Assembly: GCA_029844215.1 (NCBI GenBank)
Contig: CM056736.1
Location: 54,745,562 to 54,809,561, forward strand
Length of the DNA: 64,000 nt
Reading direction: 5' to 3'
DNA from: Przewalskia tangutica
Taxonomy: Eukaryota > Streptophyta > Magnoliopsida > Solanales > Solanaceae
A model generated the notes under the pieces. That model was not told the origin of the DNA. It ran no database searches and saw nothing but the letters and a program-made list of their open reading frames with translations. The stretch's first letter is position 1. Each line of letters opens with the position of its first letter. Both the position numbers and the translations under genes were made by a program. This document shows, piece after piece, positions 23,291 through 35,005 of the stretch.

Positions 23291-24824
23291 CATTGGCATA
23301 GCAAGACGCTAGCCAATCCATACCCATAATCACATCAAAGTCCGTCATATCCAACTCTATCAAGTCGGCTAGAGTCTGACGACTGTATATAGTCACTGGG
23401 CAAGCTTTATACACTCGCTCGGCCACCACCGAATCACCTACTGGGGTAGCTACCTCAAAAGGTCTTATGGACTCGGGTTCTATCCCTATTCTACCAGCAA
23501 TGTGAGGAGATATATAGGACAAGGTAGAACCTGGGTCTATCAAAGCATAAACATCACAGCAAGAAACCAACAATGTACCTGTGACGACATCAGGTGACGC
23601 CTCCTGGTCCTGGCGGCTGGACATAGCATAAATGCGGTTCTGAGGACCGCTGGAACTGGAACCCCTGCCACGACCCCTGCCGCGGCCTGCTGGCCCGTGA
23701 ACACCACCGCCTCGGCGCCCACCCAAGTAGAAGACCCGAACATCAACTGGCCGAGCCATGGCACTCCCGCCGCCTCTGGATGGACAATCTCTCTTCAAAT
23801 GGCCCTGCCGCCAAGAGTAACAAGCTCTCGGAGGAACACGACACCCCATAATGGCAATCACCACAATACACCAAGGCATAGGTGGCCTCATCTGACCGAA
23901 CTCGGTCCTCCGAAAATTCAAGCCACAGGACTCGCCCCGCTCACAATACGCATGACCGGAAGATGATGGAGGAGCGCTCTGAACCGGCTGTGATGCAAAC
24001 CCGGTCTGCTGCTGAGGCTGTCTACCTCGAGAACTACCAGAGGACGCTGCTGTCCTGGCCCTCTTCTGCTGATACCTGTCAATCCGTCGGCCCCTACGTT
24101 CCTCACACCCAAGTGCATAGGCCTGCATGCGGGCAATGTCCATTCCCGGCTGAAGAGCTACTCCCGTACAACTCTCTGCCAAATAGTCATCGAGCCCTGT
24201 GACGTAGCGGTGCACTCTGTCCTCCATATCTGCTACTAAAGTGGGTACATATCGAGCCAATGAGTCAAACTCGACGTTGTACTCCCGGACTGTCCGCCCA
24301 CTCTGTCTCAGTGTCAGAAATTTGTCGGCCCATGCCCTCTTCATCTGCGGAGGCAAGAAATGACCAAGAAATGCCGCCGAGAACTCGTCCCATACAGCTG
24401 GAAGCGCATGCTCCCCCCGGGACAGCTCCCACGAATCAAACCAGTCCACTGCGGTATCACGCAGCCGATGCGAACTCAATACAACTGACTCGGTATCCGA
24501 GGCCTTGATCACTCTCATGATCCGCTGTAAATGTCGGATGAATTCCTGAGGATCATCCTCAGGCCTCGACCCATAAAACTCTGGCGGGCTGCAGCTCAAG
24601 AAGTCCCGAAGTTTTACGCTATCAGATCTGGGAGGAACTACGGGTATAGCCGGAACCGCCTCGCTGCGTCCTCATGCCTAGCCACTATCTCGGCCAATAA
24701 GCGGGCCATCTCGTAGCCCATATCCTTCGCTCCAGCTGCACCATCGAGGCTCAAATCGTAGTCTCGCAGCTTCCGCCGCTCGGACTCACGGGGTTGACGA
24801 CTTTGTGGAACTCGCCGCCCCAAA
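23291..24824 (-). pseudogene. T1 gag (C-terminal part) and protease
   Basis: A 503-residue open frame runs through 24599-23088, the longest in the window. It carries the gag core (CSPPEFYGSRPEDDPQEFIR), TGLDDYLAESCTGVALQPG, a basic RGRQPQQQ linker, and a zinc knuckle in which CYSWRQGHLKRDC replaces the expected C-x2-C-x4-H-x4-C, so the second cysteine is lost and spacing is one short. It ends with protease DVYALIDPGSTLSYISP near 23510-23560 and the RVP_2-type tail FDVIMGMDWLASCYANVDC. 24600-24824 carries the region just before the core. The gag N-terminus is at 34422-34537. Confidence 0.9.
24820..24824. repeat. Probable target duplication of T4, left side
   Basis: CCAAA(T) precedes the damaged T4 start, and CAAAC follows the T4 end (34422-34426). 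Depending on whether the first LTR base is 24825 or 24826, the duplication is CAAAT against CAAAC, with one mismatch. Confidence 0.55.
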
Positions 24825-25215
24825 TCGTTATACCGTATTTCCAGTATGTACGTGGGAATACGCATAAAAGTTTGGCTTAAAGTTAGCCTTGGACGTTTTT
24901 TTGTACACTACTCGCTTAAAGAATCGTTTTCCGACGAAACGTTTCCACAACTTCGTAGGAAAATTCCGCTATGCCATTTCTAATTTTGCGGATTTTTCAG
25001 AGACGAAACATTTTGGACCAACGGGAGGGCAACACTTGGCACCCTCCCATTGGTGGACTTGAAGCGTCCATGGACGAAATTGGAGAGAGCAAGGCACGTT
25101 TTTGTGCCTTGTGCACAAGTCAAGGTTGGTAGGATATTTGTGTTTAGTTAATCCTCACCCTACACTTGCCTTGCACTTGTCTTCATCTTGGCCATTGGTT
25201 GGCCAAGGCTTGAGC

Positions 25216-25223
25216 TATAAATA
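25216..25223 (+). promoter_or_regulatory. TATA box, T4 5' LTR
   Basis: TATAAATA about 390 bp into the LTR, followed by CCCCC. If used, U3 is only about 420 bp and most of the LTR is transcribed R-U5. Confidence 0.72.
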
Positions 25224-26097
25224 CCCCCTTAGAGATGAAGAGTTATTCATCCACAAAGTTATCTTCCAAGGCTAAAAATCCTCTCCTCTCCCTTAAGTTT
25301 TTAGTCCAACACCTCTTCCTCCCTCAGTGTAGTGTGGCAGAGCCTACCCCTAGCCTAGCCGAAATCTACCCCCCCTCCCTTGGTAGAAAAGTTACCTTCT
25401 TGTATCGTTATAATGCCCAAAATAACCTAGCCCAAATACCTTAGTACTTAGGAGAAGTTGTGAGGCACCTCTAAGGTTCTTGGAGCATACAACTTAGGAG
25501 CACACACTTGCTCAGGCGCGACTTTTTCGAGGATATTATTGGGCGTACCGAGGTAACTAATCCTAACCCTCTTTTGCATGAGAGAATACTTCCTGTTGTA
25601 GTATTAGAATAAGTATTAGATACTTAGAAGAATATCACGAATAGAATTGAACTTATCACAGTAGAAGGGTTTAAAGAAGAATAATTGAATCAGACTCACA
25701 TAGAATTTGTTTTCACTGATGAACTTACATAGCTCAGGGTAGGGTTGTCTGCCCGACTTTCAGTAGAATTATGAACCCCTGTTTAGAATGACCCTCGAGT
25801 AGTCTTTGATAGATATTTGTGACTATTATAGGTGACTCTGCTGGCGACATATTCAACTTGGCGGTGGTTTTATTTGAGAAGGTATGTGATTCTTCCTAAA
25901 GCATGATATTTTACAATATATAGTGCGGTAGACGTAGGTGTTAATCGAATAATAACTACGGCAATGTCTTTGACTTAAGCACGAATAATACTTATGGCAA
26001 TGCCTCACGCTTAAGCTGAATAACAAAGAATCGAAAACATTTCAAAAGAATATCGAATCATTTTTAAGAAGATAAATATTTGGTTTTAAAACAAAAG

Positions 26098-26144
26098 CTT
26101 AAGAGTTATACCACTTTATGGGAAGTTAGGTATAACAACTTAAG
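26098..26144 (+). other. LTR hairpin 1, T4 5' LTR
   Basis: CTTAAG/CTTAAG, GTTATAC (26105-26111)/GTATAAC (26130-26136). The loop is 18 nt because CAGC reads CAC here; the 3' LTR copy keeps 19 nt. Confidence 0.72.
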
Positions 26145-27211
26145 AAGATAAAAAGGAATTTACTTGTTTGTTTATAAAAGCCTTGTATTGATTTCTTAAG
26201 TGTAGTAAGATTGTTTGATAAGTAGACATGTTATGATGCTACCCGTGTTAGTGTCTTGTAATCTTTGTGTAAGGGTCGTTTCTTTGCGCTTACGTTGCTA
26301 ACGGTAAGTCCATTGTCTTGTTATTGTATCACCTACCCTCGATCGTTATACCAAGGGCTTGCCTTGATGCGGTCTATACGGCCATGCGGTCTGTGAGACT
26401 ATGCGAGCAGCGGTATGCTCGATTGATCATTCCGGCGTTTAGCACGACGCGGGGACTCACTATGCGGTCCGTTGAGACTATGCGGTCTTTTTGAGGCTAT
26501 TCGGGCTGCGGGAGCCTAGGCGGATCCGGGGTTGGCTGCCCCGGCGAGAAATATCTCATGCGGTGCTGTGGGACCTATGCGGCTGCGGAAGTCGAGGACT
26601 AGGCACGAGAATGATACTATGGGCGATTGGCCTTGCTTCGATCATTCGCGGCCTAGAATAGACACATTACGCTTTTCCTATTATTGTTGTTGTTTGTGAT
26701 GCACTATGTGCAATTGAAGATTGTATTTGTGAAAAGGTTTTAAATACTTTGATTTCATTTTAAAGTACTTTATAGTTTCACATACTTGGTACTGTTATCG
26801 ACCTCCTTCGGGGGGCTGCGTTCATGCCGCAGGTAAGGGCAAGCAGGTGCTAGATCCGCATCCTTAGGATCTCTACGTTGGTGTCGGGAGCTCCATCTCT
26901 TCCGGAGGCTCTACTTTTGGTATGATCTCCCTGTTGTAGATAGTTTTGTCTGATCGAGGGTATGGCGGGCCCTGTCCGCCATAGTTGTATATTTCCTCAG
27001 AGGTTCAGAGTCATGTTGTATGCGATTGTCGGATGTAGCGCTAAACCATGATTTTATATATATATCTTAAAGGCGATGTTTTCTCACATAAACTGTGTTT
27101 TATTTAAACTGTTTCATGTCTTGCTTTATATTTCCGCTGATTACTCTGATGTATGACTACTTGGGTGCCCCGGTAAGGCACCAGTCACGGGCCCCGAAAC
27201 GGGTCGTGACA

Positions 27212-27227
27212 AAAGAGTATCGAGCGA
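27212..27227 (+). other. T4 primer-binding site (eroded)
   Basis: AAAAGAGTATCGAGC in place of AAAAGTGGTATCAGAGC. The G pair and the A of CAG are missing. Confidence 0.7.
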
Positions 27228-27270
27228 TTAATCCTCGGAAAGTGTCTCAGATCCGTATCTAGTAAGTCTT

Positions 27271-27301
27271 GATTATCGGTGTGTTGTGCACCACCATAAT
27301 C
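27271..27301 (+). other. Leader hairpin with GUGCAC loop, T4
   Basis: 31 nt, 3 shorter than in T3. GAUUAU/AUAAUC and GGUG/CACC still pair and the loop still holds GUGCAC. Confidence 0.65.
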
Positions 27302-27414
27302 GTGAGGCTATAGGATATTTAGGATTGGTTTCCATTCTTCTCATTCCGAGATCGTGCTTTAGAGTCGTGTTATAGGTTGGACCCTCTAACGTATTCCTTT
27401 CTCGAATGCTGATT

Positions 27415-28600
27415 ATGCCTCCACGTAAGGCAACCGGGCGAGAAGGGCAAAGCGTGAGCCGCTAGCAGACACCCAGAGTTACGAGGGCTCGTGCCCGATC
27501 TATACGAGACGGCGAGTTCTATGACGCCCGGCCCAAAGAGACCACAGCACCACACCTCCGTCCCCACGGCTGGGGCGGAGAGTTAGGTACAAGGAGATGG
27601 CCCACTATTGGCTAAAGTTGTGGCCCGACACGAGAGAAGGCTGGATGCGACAGTTCGGCTCAGCTCGGTCGCACCCGTAGTGCACGAGGCGAGATAGTTT
27701 GAGGCTACGAGATTTCTTGAGTTGTAGCCCGCGAGTTTCTGGTCGGCGGAGGATGATCCGCAGGAGTTCATCCGTCACCGCAGAGGATTATGCGGGTGAT
27801 CGTGGCTTCAGACCGAGGGTGACATTCGGTTCGCGACGTGCGTGATACCGCAATCGATTGGTTTGACTCATGGGAGCTTTCCCGGGGAGAGCATGCACCT
27901 CCAGCAGTATGGGATGAGTTTTCAGAGGCTTTTCTCACACACTTCTTGCCTCCGCAGATGAGGAGGGCAAGATCTGATAGATTCTTGTTCGAGGCGGGGA
28001 GGACGCACGGTGAGAGTACAATGTCGAGTTTGATTCTTTGGCTCGATATGTCCACCTGTGGTAGCGAGAGATGGAGGACAGTGCATCGCTATGTCACTGG
28101 GCTGGATGATTACATGGCGAGTCTTGTGCGGGTGTGTCCTTCACCCGTGCATGGACATAACCGTATGCAGCTCATGCTCGGGATGTGAGGCGTAGAGACC
28201 ACGGGTAAGCGATATCAGCAGAAGAAGGCCAGCGGCCGGTTCTTTTGGTGGTCCTCGTGGTGGCGGCATCGTGAAGTCCGATTTGCACCACGGCCAGCAG
28301 AGCGCTCTACCTCATTTTCGCGGCCAGAGCGATCGGGCGGTCGGGGCCCAGGACTTGATTTCGAGTAGCGAGGTGCTAACTGCTCGAGTGTCTTTCGGTG
28401 TGCCCGTTGTGGCGAATACCATTCAGGGCGTACTCGAGCTTGCTATACTTGTGGCGGAAGGTCACTGCGAGAGTTTGTCCGACCGGGGCGGCGGTGGTAG
28501 GGCTCGGCCTACGGTGCATTGCCGCCTTCATCCCAGCGATTACTCGCCCGGAGGCAAGGTACAATGGATCAGCGGGTCGCGGCGAGTCGTGGCGCGAGTC
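27415..28600 (+). pseudogene. T4 gag
   Basis: Starts at ATG 27415-27417 (ATGCCTCCACG, the conserved MPPR start). The core is visible at 27838-28188 (DTAIDWFDSWELSRGEHAPP, FLPPQMRRARSDRF), followed by YVTGLDDYMA. At least five frameshifts. The zinc knuckle is not recoverable by eye. Forms the particle shell in intact relatives. Confidence 0.82.
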
Positions 28601-29090
28601 CCGCTTCTAGCGGTCCTCGAACCGCATATATGCTTTGTCGGTAAGCGACAGATCGTGAGGCCTCACCGATGTAAATCGCGGTACCTTATCGGTTCTGGGT
28701 TTGATGTGTATGCTTTGATAGATCCGGGTTCTACTCGCCCCATATATCTCCCCTTGTTGCTAGTAGGATAGGGATAGAGCACGAGTCCATAGACCTCTTT
28801 CGAGTAGCTACGCCATGGGTGATTCGGTGGTAGCTCGGCGGGTATATAGAGCTTGTCTGTGACCATTCTGATCGTCGGACCTCAGCCGACTTGATAGAGT
28901 TGGAGATGATTGACTTCGACGTGATTATGGGGATGGATTGGCTAGCTTCTTGCTACGCCAATGTAGATCGCAGAGAGAGAGTAGTGCGGTTCCAGTTTCT
29001 GAGGCCGGTTGTTGAGTGGGAGGAGCACGGTATCGCAGGGTAGGTTTATTTCCTACCTCAGGCTAGGAAGATGGTGCAGAAGGGTATATC
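28601..29090 (+). pseudogene. T4 protease
   Basis: FDVYALIDPGST at about 28700-28735 marks the aspartic protease active site, in the same form as T1 and T2. Downstream the retained sequence for MDWLASCYANVD lies near 28930-28965. Frames are broken between the two. Confidence 0.82.
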
Positions 29091-30440
29091 TACCATCTCG
29101 TTCGGGTGTTTGATCATGAAGGCTGCGGTACTGATTTTGATCGATTCGATGAGTCACGAGTTCCCGACGTGTTTCGGATGACCTCCGGGTATCCTCCCGA
29201 GAGGAGATTGAGTTTTGTATTGACATATTGCGGACACTCGGCCTATTTCCATTCCGCCATCTGAGAATGGCACTTGCCGAGTTGAGAGAGTGAAGGACCA
29301 CCGTGAGGATTTCTGGAGAAGCGGCTTCATTAGGCCAGTGTTTCCCCAGGCGCCGGTATTGTTCGTGAAGAAGAAGGGCGGGACGCTGCGCATGTGTGTT
29401 GATTACGAGCGGTGAACAAAGTGACCATTAAACGAGATACCTTCCCGTGATTGATGATTTGTTCGACCCGATTGCGAGCGCGAGATGTTTCTCAAGATTG
29501 ATCTGCGTTGGGCTATCATCGAGTTCGTGTCGAGAGGTGGATGTCCCTAGATCGCATTCGGACCGATGCGGGCATTATGAGTTCGGTCATGTCTTTTGGG
29601 TTGACCAATGCTCGGCGGTATTCATGGATTTGATGAACCGAGTGTTCAAACCATTTTTGGACACGTTTGTGATAGTGTTCATTGATGATATCTTGGTTTA
29701 TTCTCGCCAGAGCGAGGAGCATGCGGAGCATTTGAGGATCTTGTGATTCTCCAGATCAGCGGTTGTACGCCAAGTTTTCCAAATGTGAGTTTTGGTTGAC
29801 TTGATGGCGTTTCTTGGGCATATTGCCGGGTGATGGCATTCAGTGGATACGGCGAGATCGAAGCGATCGAGGACTTGGCCTAGACCTACTACTCCGGCGA
29901 GGTTCGCGATTTCGGGCCTTGCAGTTATTATCGGTTCGTGGAGAAGTTTGCTTATCTCTCGCACCATTGACTAGGTGACTCGGAAGGCGCCAAGTTTCGA
30001 TGGTGATGCTTGTGAGCGGGGTTTCGATTCTTTGAAAGAGAGTCGACGACCGCCCGTTCTTACTCTTCGGAGGTCGGATGGTTATGTCGTGTATTGTGAT
30101 CGTCGGGCATCGGGTTGGGATGTGTGTTGACGCAGCATGGCGGGGTTATAGCATATGCATCCCGGTGAAGAAACACGAGAGAACTACCCGCATGATTTGG
30201 AGTTAGCGTAGTGATTCGCTTTGAAGATCTGGAGGCACTATTTGTATGGGGTTCACGTGGATATTTATACGCACCACAAGAGTCTCGGTATATCTTCACC
30301 CGGAGGAGTGAACTTGCGGCGAGGCGGTGGTTAGAGTTGCTTAAGGATTACGATGTTGATATCTGTACCACGGGGAAGGCCATGTTGTGGCGGATGCTCT
30401 TAGTCGTAGGTCGATGGGGAGCCTATCGGATGTGCGGCTA
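29091..30440 (+). pseudogene. T4 reverse transcriptase and RNase H
   Basis: RT landmarks in order: a fingers segment at 29340-29400 (APVLFVKKKGGTLRMCVDY), MIDDLFD at 29447 and the catalytic FIDDILVYSRQSEEHAEHL at 29675-29735. RNase H follows, with a damaged YVVYCD near 30080 and the sequence around HHKSL near 30270. Compared with T1, nearly every CAG or CTG of the palm region (for example 29405-29480) is shortened or altered. No continuous frame. Confidence 0.84.
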
Positions 30441-32000
30441 GAGAGGAGGGACATGGTTCGTGATTTGCATCGATTAGCGAGCCTTGGTGTCCGTTTGATT
30501 GATTACGATAGCGATGGGGTTAGAGTTCGTGAGGTTGCCGAGTCTTCCATCGCTGAGGAGGTGAAGAGGCAGCGATTCGAGGATCCCGCTTTGATTCGAT
30601 ATTGTGATCTGCCTCTTCGTGAGGGCAAGGGTCCTTTTGAGGTAGCACCTGATGGGGTGCTAAGGTTTGAGGCGGTATGTGTTCGGATGTTTCGTGACTT
30701 CGGCGAGTTCTTGGGAAGCACACAACGCGTTACTCTATCCATCCGGTCGACCAAGATGTACCACGACCTTAGATCGTGTATTGGTGGGATGGCGAAGAGG
30801 GACGTTGCGGGGTTCGTAGCTCGGTGCGTGTTGTCGGCGGTGAAGGTAGAGCACGGAGGCCCGGTGGTTTGTTCTGACGATTTATCGAGATCCCGACACG
30901 GAAGTGGGAGGTAATCAACATGGACTTCATCATAGGATTACCTCGCACTCAGAGGAGACATGATTCTATATGGGTTATCGTCGACAGTGTTTAAATCAGC
31001 CCACTTTCTTCCGTCGGGGCGACTTTTCTGAGGATTATGCCGACTTTACATCCGAGAGATCGTCGATCGCACGAGTCCCTACCGATCATATCGCAGAGAG
31101 CCGGTTTACGGCTAACTTCGGAGGTCCTTCCAGAGGGTTTAGGACGCAGTGAGCCCGTAATCGCATTTCATCCACAGACAGACGGACAGCAGAACGCACT
31201 ATCCGCACTTCGAGGATATCTGCGAGCCCGTGTTATTGACTTGATGGTAGTTGGGAGGATCATTTGCCTCTAGTTGAGTTCGCGTATAATAATAGCTACC
31301 ACTCAAAGATTCGGATGGCGCCTTATGAGGCCTTGTATGGGAGGAAGTGCAGATCGCCTATAGGTTGGTTCGATGTGGGCGAGGGCGGCTAGTGGGACGG
31401 TTGGTACAAAGCGATGGATAAGGTGAAGCTTATCCGAGGCGGCTATTGATGACTCGAGTCGACAAGTCGTATGCAGATCATCGTCGTCGGCATCCGAGTT
31501 CGCGATAGATGATTGGGTTTTCTAAAGGTGTCACCCATGAAGGGTGTGATGAGATTCGGGAAGAAGAAACTTCGGCCAAGTACATCGGGCGTTTGATTGT
31601 CCGAGGGTAGGCAAGGTTGCTACGAGTTGGATCTGCCGTCCGATCCGGAGGCGATGCATCCGGTGTTTCACGTATCTATCTTTGAGGAGATGTATCGGAT
31701 CCATCTGGTACACCCGATTGACGATGTCGGTGTGAGGGTTATCGTATGAGGAGATTCCCATGGCGATAGTCGATCGTCGAGTTAGGCGTCTGCGGACGAA
31801 GGGCGTGGCTTCCGTCAAAGTCTTGTGGCGGAACGAGCTCAGGAGGAGATGACGTGGGAAGCCGAGGAGGACATGAGGCGAAGTATCCTCACCTATTCCC
31901 ACACCTCCGTGTAATTCACTTTCCTACTTGTAAATTTCCATTATCATTTATGCCTAAGTGTTGTTTTGTGGCGTGTGTGGCATTTGCTAGCTGTTTAAGC
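30441..32000 (+). pseudogene. T4 integrase with chromodomain-like end
   Basis: A 175-residue frame at 30387-30914 covers the linker (ESSIAEEVKRQRFEDPALIR, PDGVLRFE) and a damaged zinc-finger region. EFAYNNSYHS and MAPYEALYGRKC follow near 31275-31345. A KGVMRFGKK-like stretch is near 31540. The chromodomain end EEMTWEAEEDM then KYPHLFP is at about 31840-31900, in two frames. The catalytic aspartates are not confidently readable. Confidence 0.82.
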
Positions 32001-32043
32001 TTCGATAATCGTTTTGAGAAGGAACATTCAGGACGAATGTTTC

Positions 32044-32057
32044 TAAGGAGGGGAGAA
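32044..32057 (+). other. T4 polypurine tract
   Basis: TAAGGAGGGGAGAA ends one base before the 3' LTR TGTTATACCCC. Confidence 0.88.
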
Positions 32058-33308
32058 TGTTATACCCCGTATTTCCAGAGTCTGTACGTAAGGGAATACG
32101 TACACAAAGTTTGGCTTTAAAGTTAGCCTTGGACGTTGCCACAGCTTTCGTAGGGAAAATTCCGGCTATGCCATTTCTAATTTTTGCGGATTTTTTCGAG
32201 AGACGAAACATTTTGGACCAACGGGAGGTTAACACTTGGCACCCTCCCATTGGTGGACTTGAAGCGTCCATGGACGAAATTGGAGAGCCAAGGCACGTTT
32301 TTTGTGCCTTGTGCACAAGTCAAGGGTTGGTAGGATATTTGTGTTTAGTTAATCCTCACCCTACACTTGCCTTGCACTTGTCTTCATCTTGGCCATTGGT
32401 TGGCCAAGGCTTGAGCTATAAATACCCCCTTAGAGATGAAGAGTTATTCATCCACAAAGTTATCTTCCAAGTCTAAAAATCCTCTCCTCTCCCTTAAGTT
32501 TTTCGTCCAACACCTCTTCCCTCCCCTTGTGTAGTGTGGCCGAGAGCCTACCCCCCTAGCCTAGCCGAAATCTACCCCCCCTCCCTTGGTAGAAAAGTTA
32601 CCTTCTTGTATCGTTATAATGCCCAAAATACCCTAGCCCAAATACCTTAGTACTTAGTAGAAGTTGTGAGGAACTTCTAAGGTTCTGGAGCATACAACTT
32701 AGGAGCAAAACCTTGCTCAGTGCGACTTTTCTAGGATATTATTGGGCTTACCGAGGTAACTAATCCTAACCCTCTTTTGAATTAGAGAATACTTCTTGTT
32801 GTAGTATTAGAATAAGTATTAGATACTTAGAAGAATATCACAGAATAGAATTGAACTGTTATCACGGTAGAAGGGTTTAAAGAAGAATAATTGAATCAGA
32901 CTCACATAGATCGTTTTCACAATGAGACTTACATAGCTCAGGGTAGGGTTGTCTGCCCGACTTTCCGTAGAATTATGAACCCCTGTTTAGAATGACCTCG
33001 AGTAGTCTTTGATAGATATCTGTGACTATTATAGTGACTCTCTGCGCAACATATTCACTTGGCGGTGGTTTTATTTGAGAAGGTATGTGATTCTTCCTAA
33101 AGCATGATATTTTACAATATATAGTACGGTAGACGTATTGTGTTAATCGAATAATAACTACGGCAATGTCTTTGACTTAAGCCTGAAGAATACTTGCGGC
33201 AATGCCTCACGGCTGTAGCCTGAATAATAAAGAACTTGAAACATTTCAACGGAATACTGAATCATTTTTTTAACAGTAGATAAATATTTGGATTTTTTAA
33301 AACAAAAG

Positions 33309-33356
33309 CTTAAGAGTTATACCAGCTTTATGGGAAGTTAGGTATAACAACTTAAG
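33309..33356 (+). other. LTR hairpin 1, T4 3' LTR
   Basis: CTTAAG/CTTAAG, GTTATAC (33316-33322)/GTATAAC (33342-33348), 19-nt loop including CTTTATGGGAAGTT. Confidence 0.74.
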
Positions 33357-34168
33357 AATATAAAAAGGAACTGTTTACTTGTTTGTTTATAAAAGCCTTG
33401 TATTGATTTCTGTTAAGTGTAGTAAGATTGTTTGATAAGTAGACATGTTATGATGCTACGTGTTAGTGTCTTGAAATCTTTGTGTAAGGGTCGTTCTTGC
33501 TGGCTTACGTTGCTAACCGGTAAGTCCATTGTCTCGTTATTGTATCACCTACCCTTGATTGTTATACGAAGGGCTTGCCCTCTGACGCGGTCTATACGGC
33601 TATGCGGTCTGTGAGACTATGCGAGCAGCGGTATGCTCGTGATTGATCATTCCGGGCGTTTAGCTGACGCGGGGACTCCTATGCGGTCCGTTGAGACTAT
33701 GCGGTTTTTGAGGCTATGCGAGTGCGGGAGCCTAGGCGGATGCCGGGGTTGGCTGCCCCGATGCGAGAAATATCTCACGCGGTGCGTGGGACTATGCGAG
33801 TGCGAAGTCCGGACTAGGCACGCAGAATGATACTATGGGCGATTGGCCTTGCCCGATCATTCGCGCCTAGAATAGACACTGCTACGCTTTTCCTATTCTT
33901 GTTGTTGTTTGTGATGTGGCACTATGTGCAATTGAACTGATTGTATTTGTGAAAAGGTTTTAAATACTTTGATTTCATTTTAAAGTACTTTATAGTTTCA
34001 CATACTTGGTACTGTTATCGACCTCCTTGGCCGCGTTCATGCCGCGGTAAGGGCGGCAGTGCTAGATCCGCATCCTTAGGATCTCTACGTTGGTGTCGGA
34101 GCTCCATCTCTTCCGAGGCTCTACTTTTGGTATGATCTCCTGTTGTAGATAGTTTTGTATGATCGGGG

Positions 34169-34191
34169 TATGGCGGGCCTGTCCCGCCATA
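34169..34191 (+). other. GC hairpin, T4 3' LTR
   Basis: TATGGCGGG (34169-34177) and CCCGCCATA (34183-34191) around loop CCTGT. Confidence 0.66.
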
Positions 34192-34421
34192 GTTGTATAT
34201 TTCCTTAAGTGCGTAGTCATGTTTATGCGATTGTCGGATGTAACTGTTAAACCATGATTTTATATATATATGCCGAAAGGCGATGTTTTCTCACATAAAC
34301 TGTGTTTTATTTTTTAAACTGTTTCATGTCTTGCTTTATATTTCCGCTGATTACTCTGATGTATGACTACTTGGGTGCCCCGGTAAGGCACCAGTCACGG
34401 GCCCCGGAACGGGTCGTGACA

Positions 34422-34537
34422 CAAACATTATCTCTGGTAAAGGCTTGGGCCTGTGCCCTGGTAACCCTCGGTGTCTCACTAGTAGTTCCCTCCGCTGCCT
34501 TGCCCTTCTGGGCCGCGGTTGCCTTGCGTGGAGGCAT
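34422..34537 (-). pseudogene. T1 gag N-terminus
   Basis: Begins at the ATG at 34537-34535 and reads MPPRKATAAQKGKAAEGTTS, then PRVTRAQAQAFTRDNV, the alanine/lysine/arginine-rich opening shared with T2, T3 and N1. T4 interrupts it after 39 codons and it resumes at 24824. The coding sequence itself is intact up to the insertion. Confidence 0.85.
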
Positions 34538-34650
34538 AACTGATACATACAAAGTTTACGTCAGAGGAAATTCAACCTATAACACGGCTCTATTGCACGA
34601 TCTTAGAGTGAAAGAAATGGAAACCAATCCTAAATATCCTGTAGCCTCCT

Positions 34651-34684
34651 GATTATAGATGTGGTGCACAACACACCGATAATC
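34651..34684 (-). other. Leader hairpin with GUGCAC loop, T1
   Basis: 34 nt. Compared with T3 one stem pair is G-U instead of G-C, and the single mismatch is C-U instead of C-A, so the fold is kept although the sequence differs. GTGCAC is at 34664-34669. Confidence 0.76.
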
Positions 34685-34731
34685 AAGACTCTACTAGATA
34701 CGGCCTGTAGACCCCTTCCGAGGATAACCTG

Positions 34732-34743
34732 GCTCTGATACCA
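34732..34743 (-). other. T1 primer-binding site
   Basis: Intact TGGTATCAGAGC on the minus strand, four bases from the LTR. Confidence 0.92.
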
Positions 34744-34982
34744 CTTTTGTCACGACCCGACCTCGGATCCGTGACTGGTGCCTTACCCCGGGCACCCTTG
34801 TGATACAACATCAGAGAAAACCAGCGGAAATAAACTCTCAAACAAGAACCATATAAGATCAAAATAGGCTAGCCCAAAAATGGCTACCTTTCCGTAACAT
34901 AAATAAAACAGAACTGAACAGTTACATCCTTAATTCCCCAATTTATAACCAGACTACAGGCCTCTAAGAGTTTGTAACAACC

Positions 34983-35005
34983 ATGACGGGACAGGGCCCC
35001 GTCAT
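34983..35005 (-). other. GC hairpin, T1
   Basis: Arms ATGACGGG (34983-34990) and CCCGTCAT (34998-35005). Against T3 (ATGGCGGG/CCCGCCAT) one base pair has changed on both sides. The loop ACAGGGC is identical. Confidence 0.7.

Larger units (their letters stand above)
19622..24824 (-). mobile_element. T1, Tekay-type element, downstream part
   Basis: 3' LTR remnant, polypurine tract, and pol from chromodomain back to gag, on the minus strand. T4 interrupts the gag at 24825. The upstream part continues at 34422-37412. T1 is the oldest Tekay layer: it holds both T2 and T4, and its LTR (2,665 bp) is the most diverged. Confidence 0.9.
24825..27211 (+). repeat. T4 5' LTR
   Basis: 2,387 bp. The start is altered (TCGTTATACC for TGTTATACCCC) and the end is GGTCGTGACA. 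TATA box at 25216-25223, C-rich tracts at about 25340-25385, hairpin 1 at 26098-26144, CCGCAT/ATGCGG-type repeats at 26360-26600. Pairs with 32058-34421. Confidence 0.92.
24825..34421 (+). mobile_element. T4, Tekay-type element inserted in T1 gag
   Basis: Complete layout on the plus strand: 5' LTR, primer site, leader, gag, protease, RT, RNase H, integrase-chromodomain, polypurine tract and 3' LTR (about 9.6 kb). It splits the T1 gag: the N-terminal coding text ends at 34422 and resumes at 24824. It is the only Tekay element in the window on this strand. Its internal frames are heavily broken while the LTR AT-rich parts stay near-identical to each other, which hints that the damage is not simply age. 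Confidence 0.92.
32058..34421 (+). repeat. T4 3' LTR
   Basis: 2,364 bp with intact TGTTATACCCCG start and GTGACA end. TATAAATA at 32417-32424, hairpin 1 at 33309-33356, ATGCGG-type repeats at 33570-33830, GC hairpin at 34169-34191. Confidence 0.93.
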
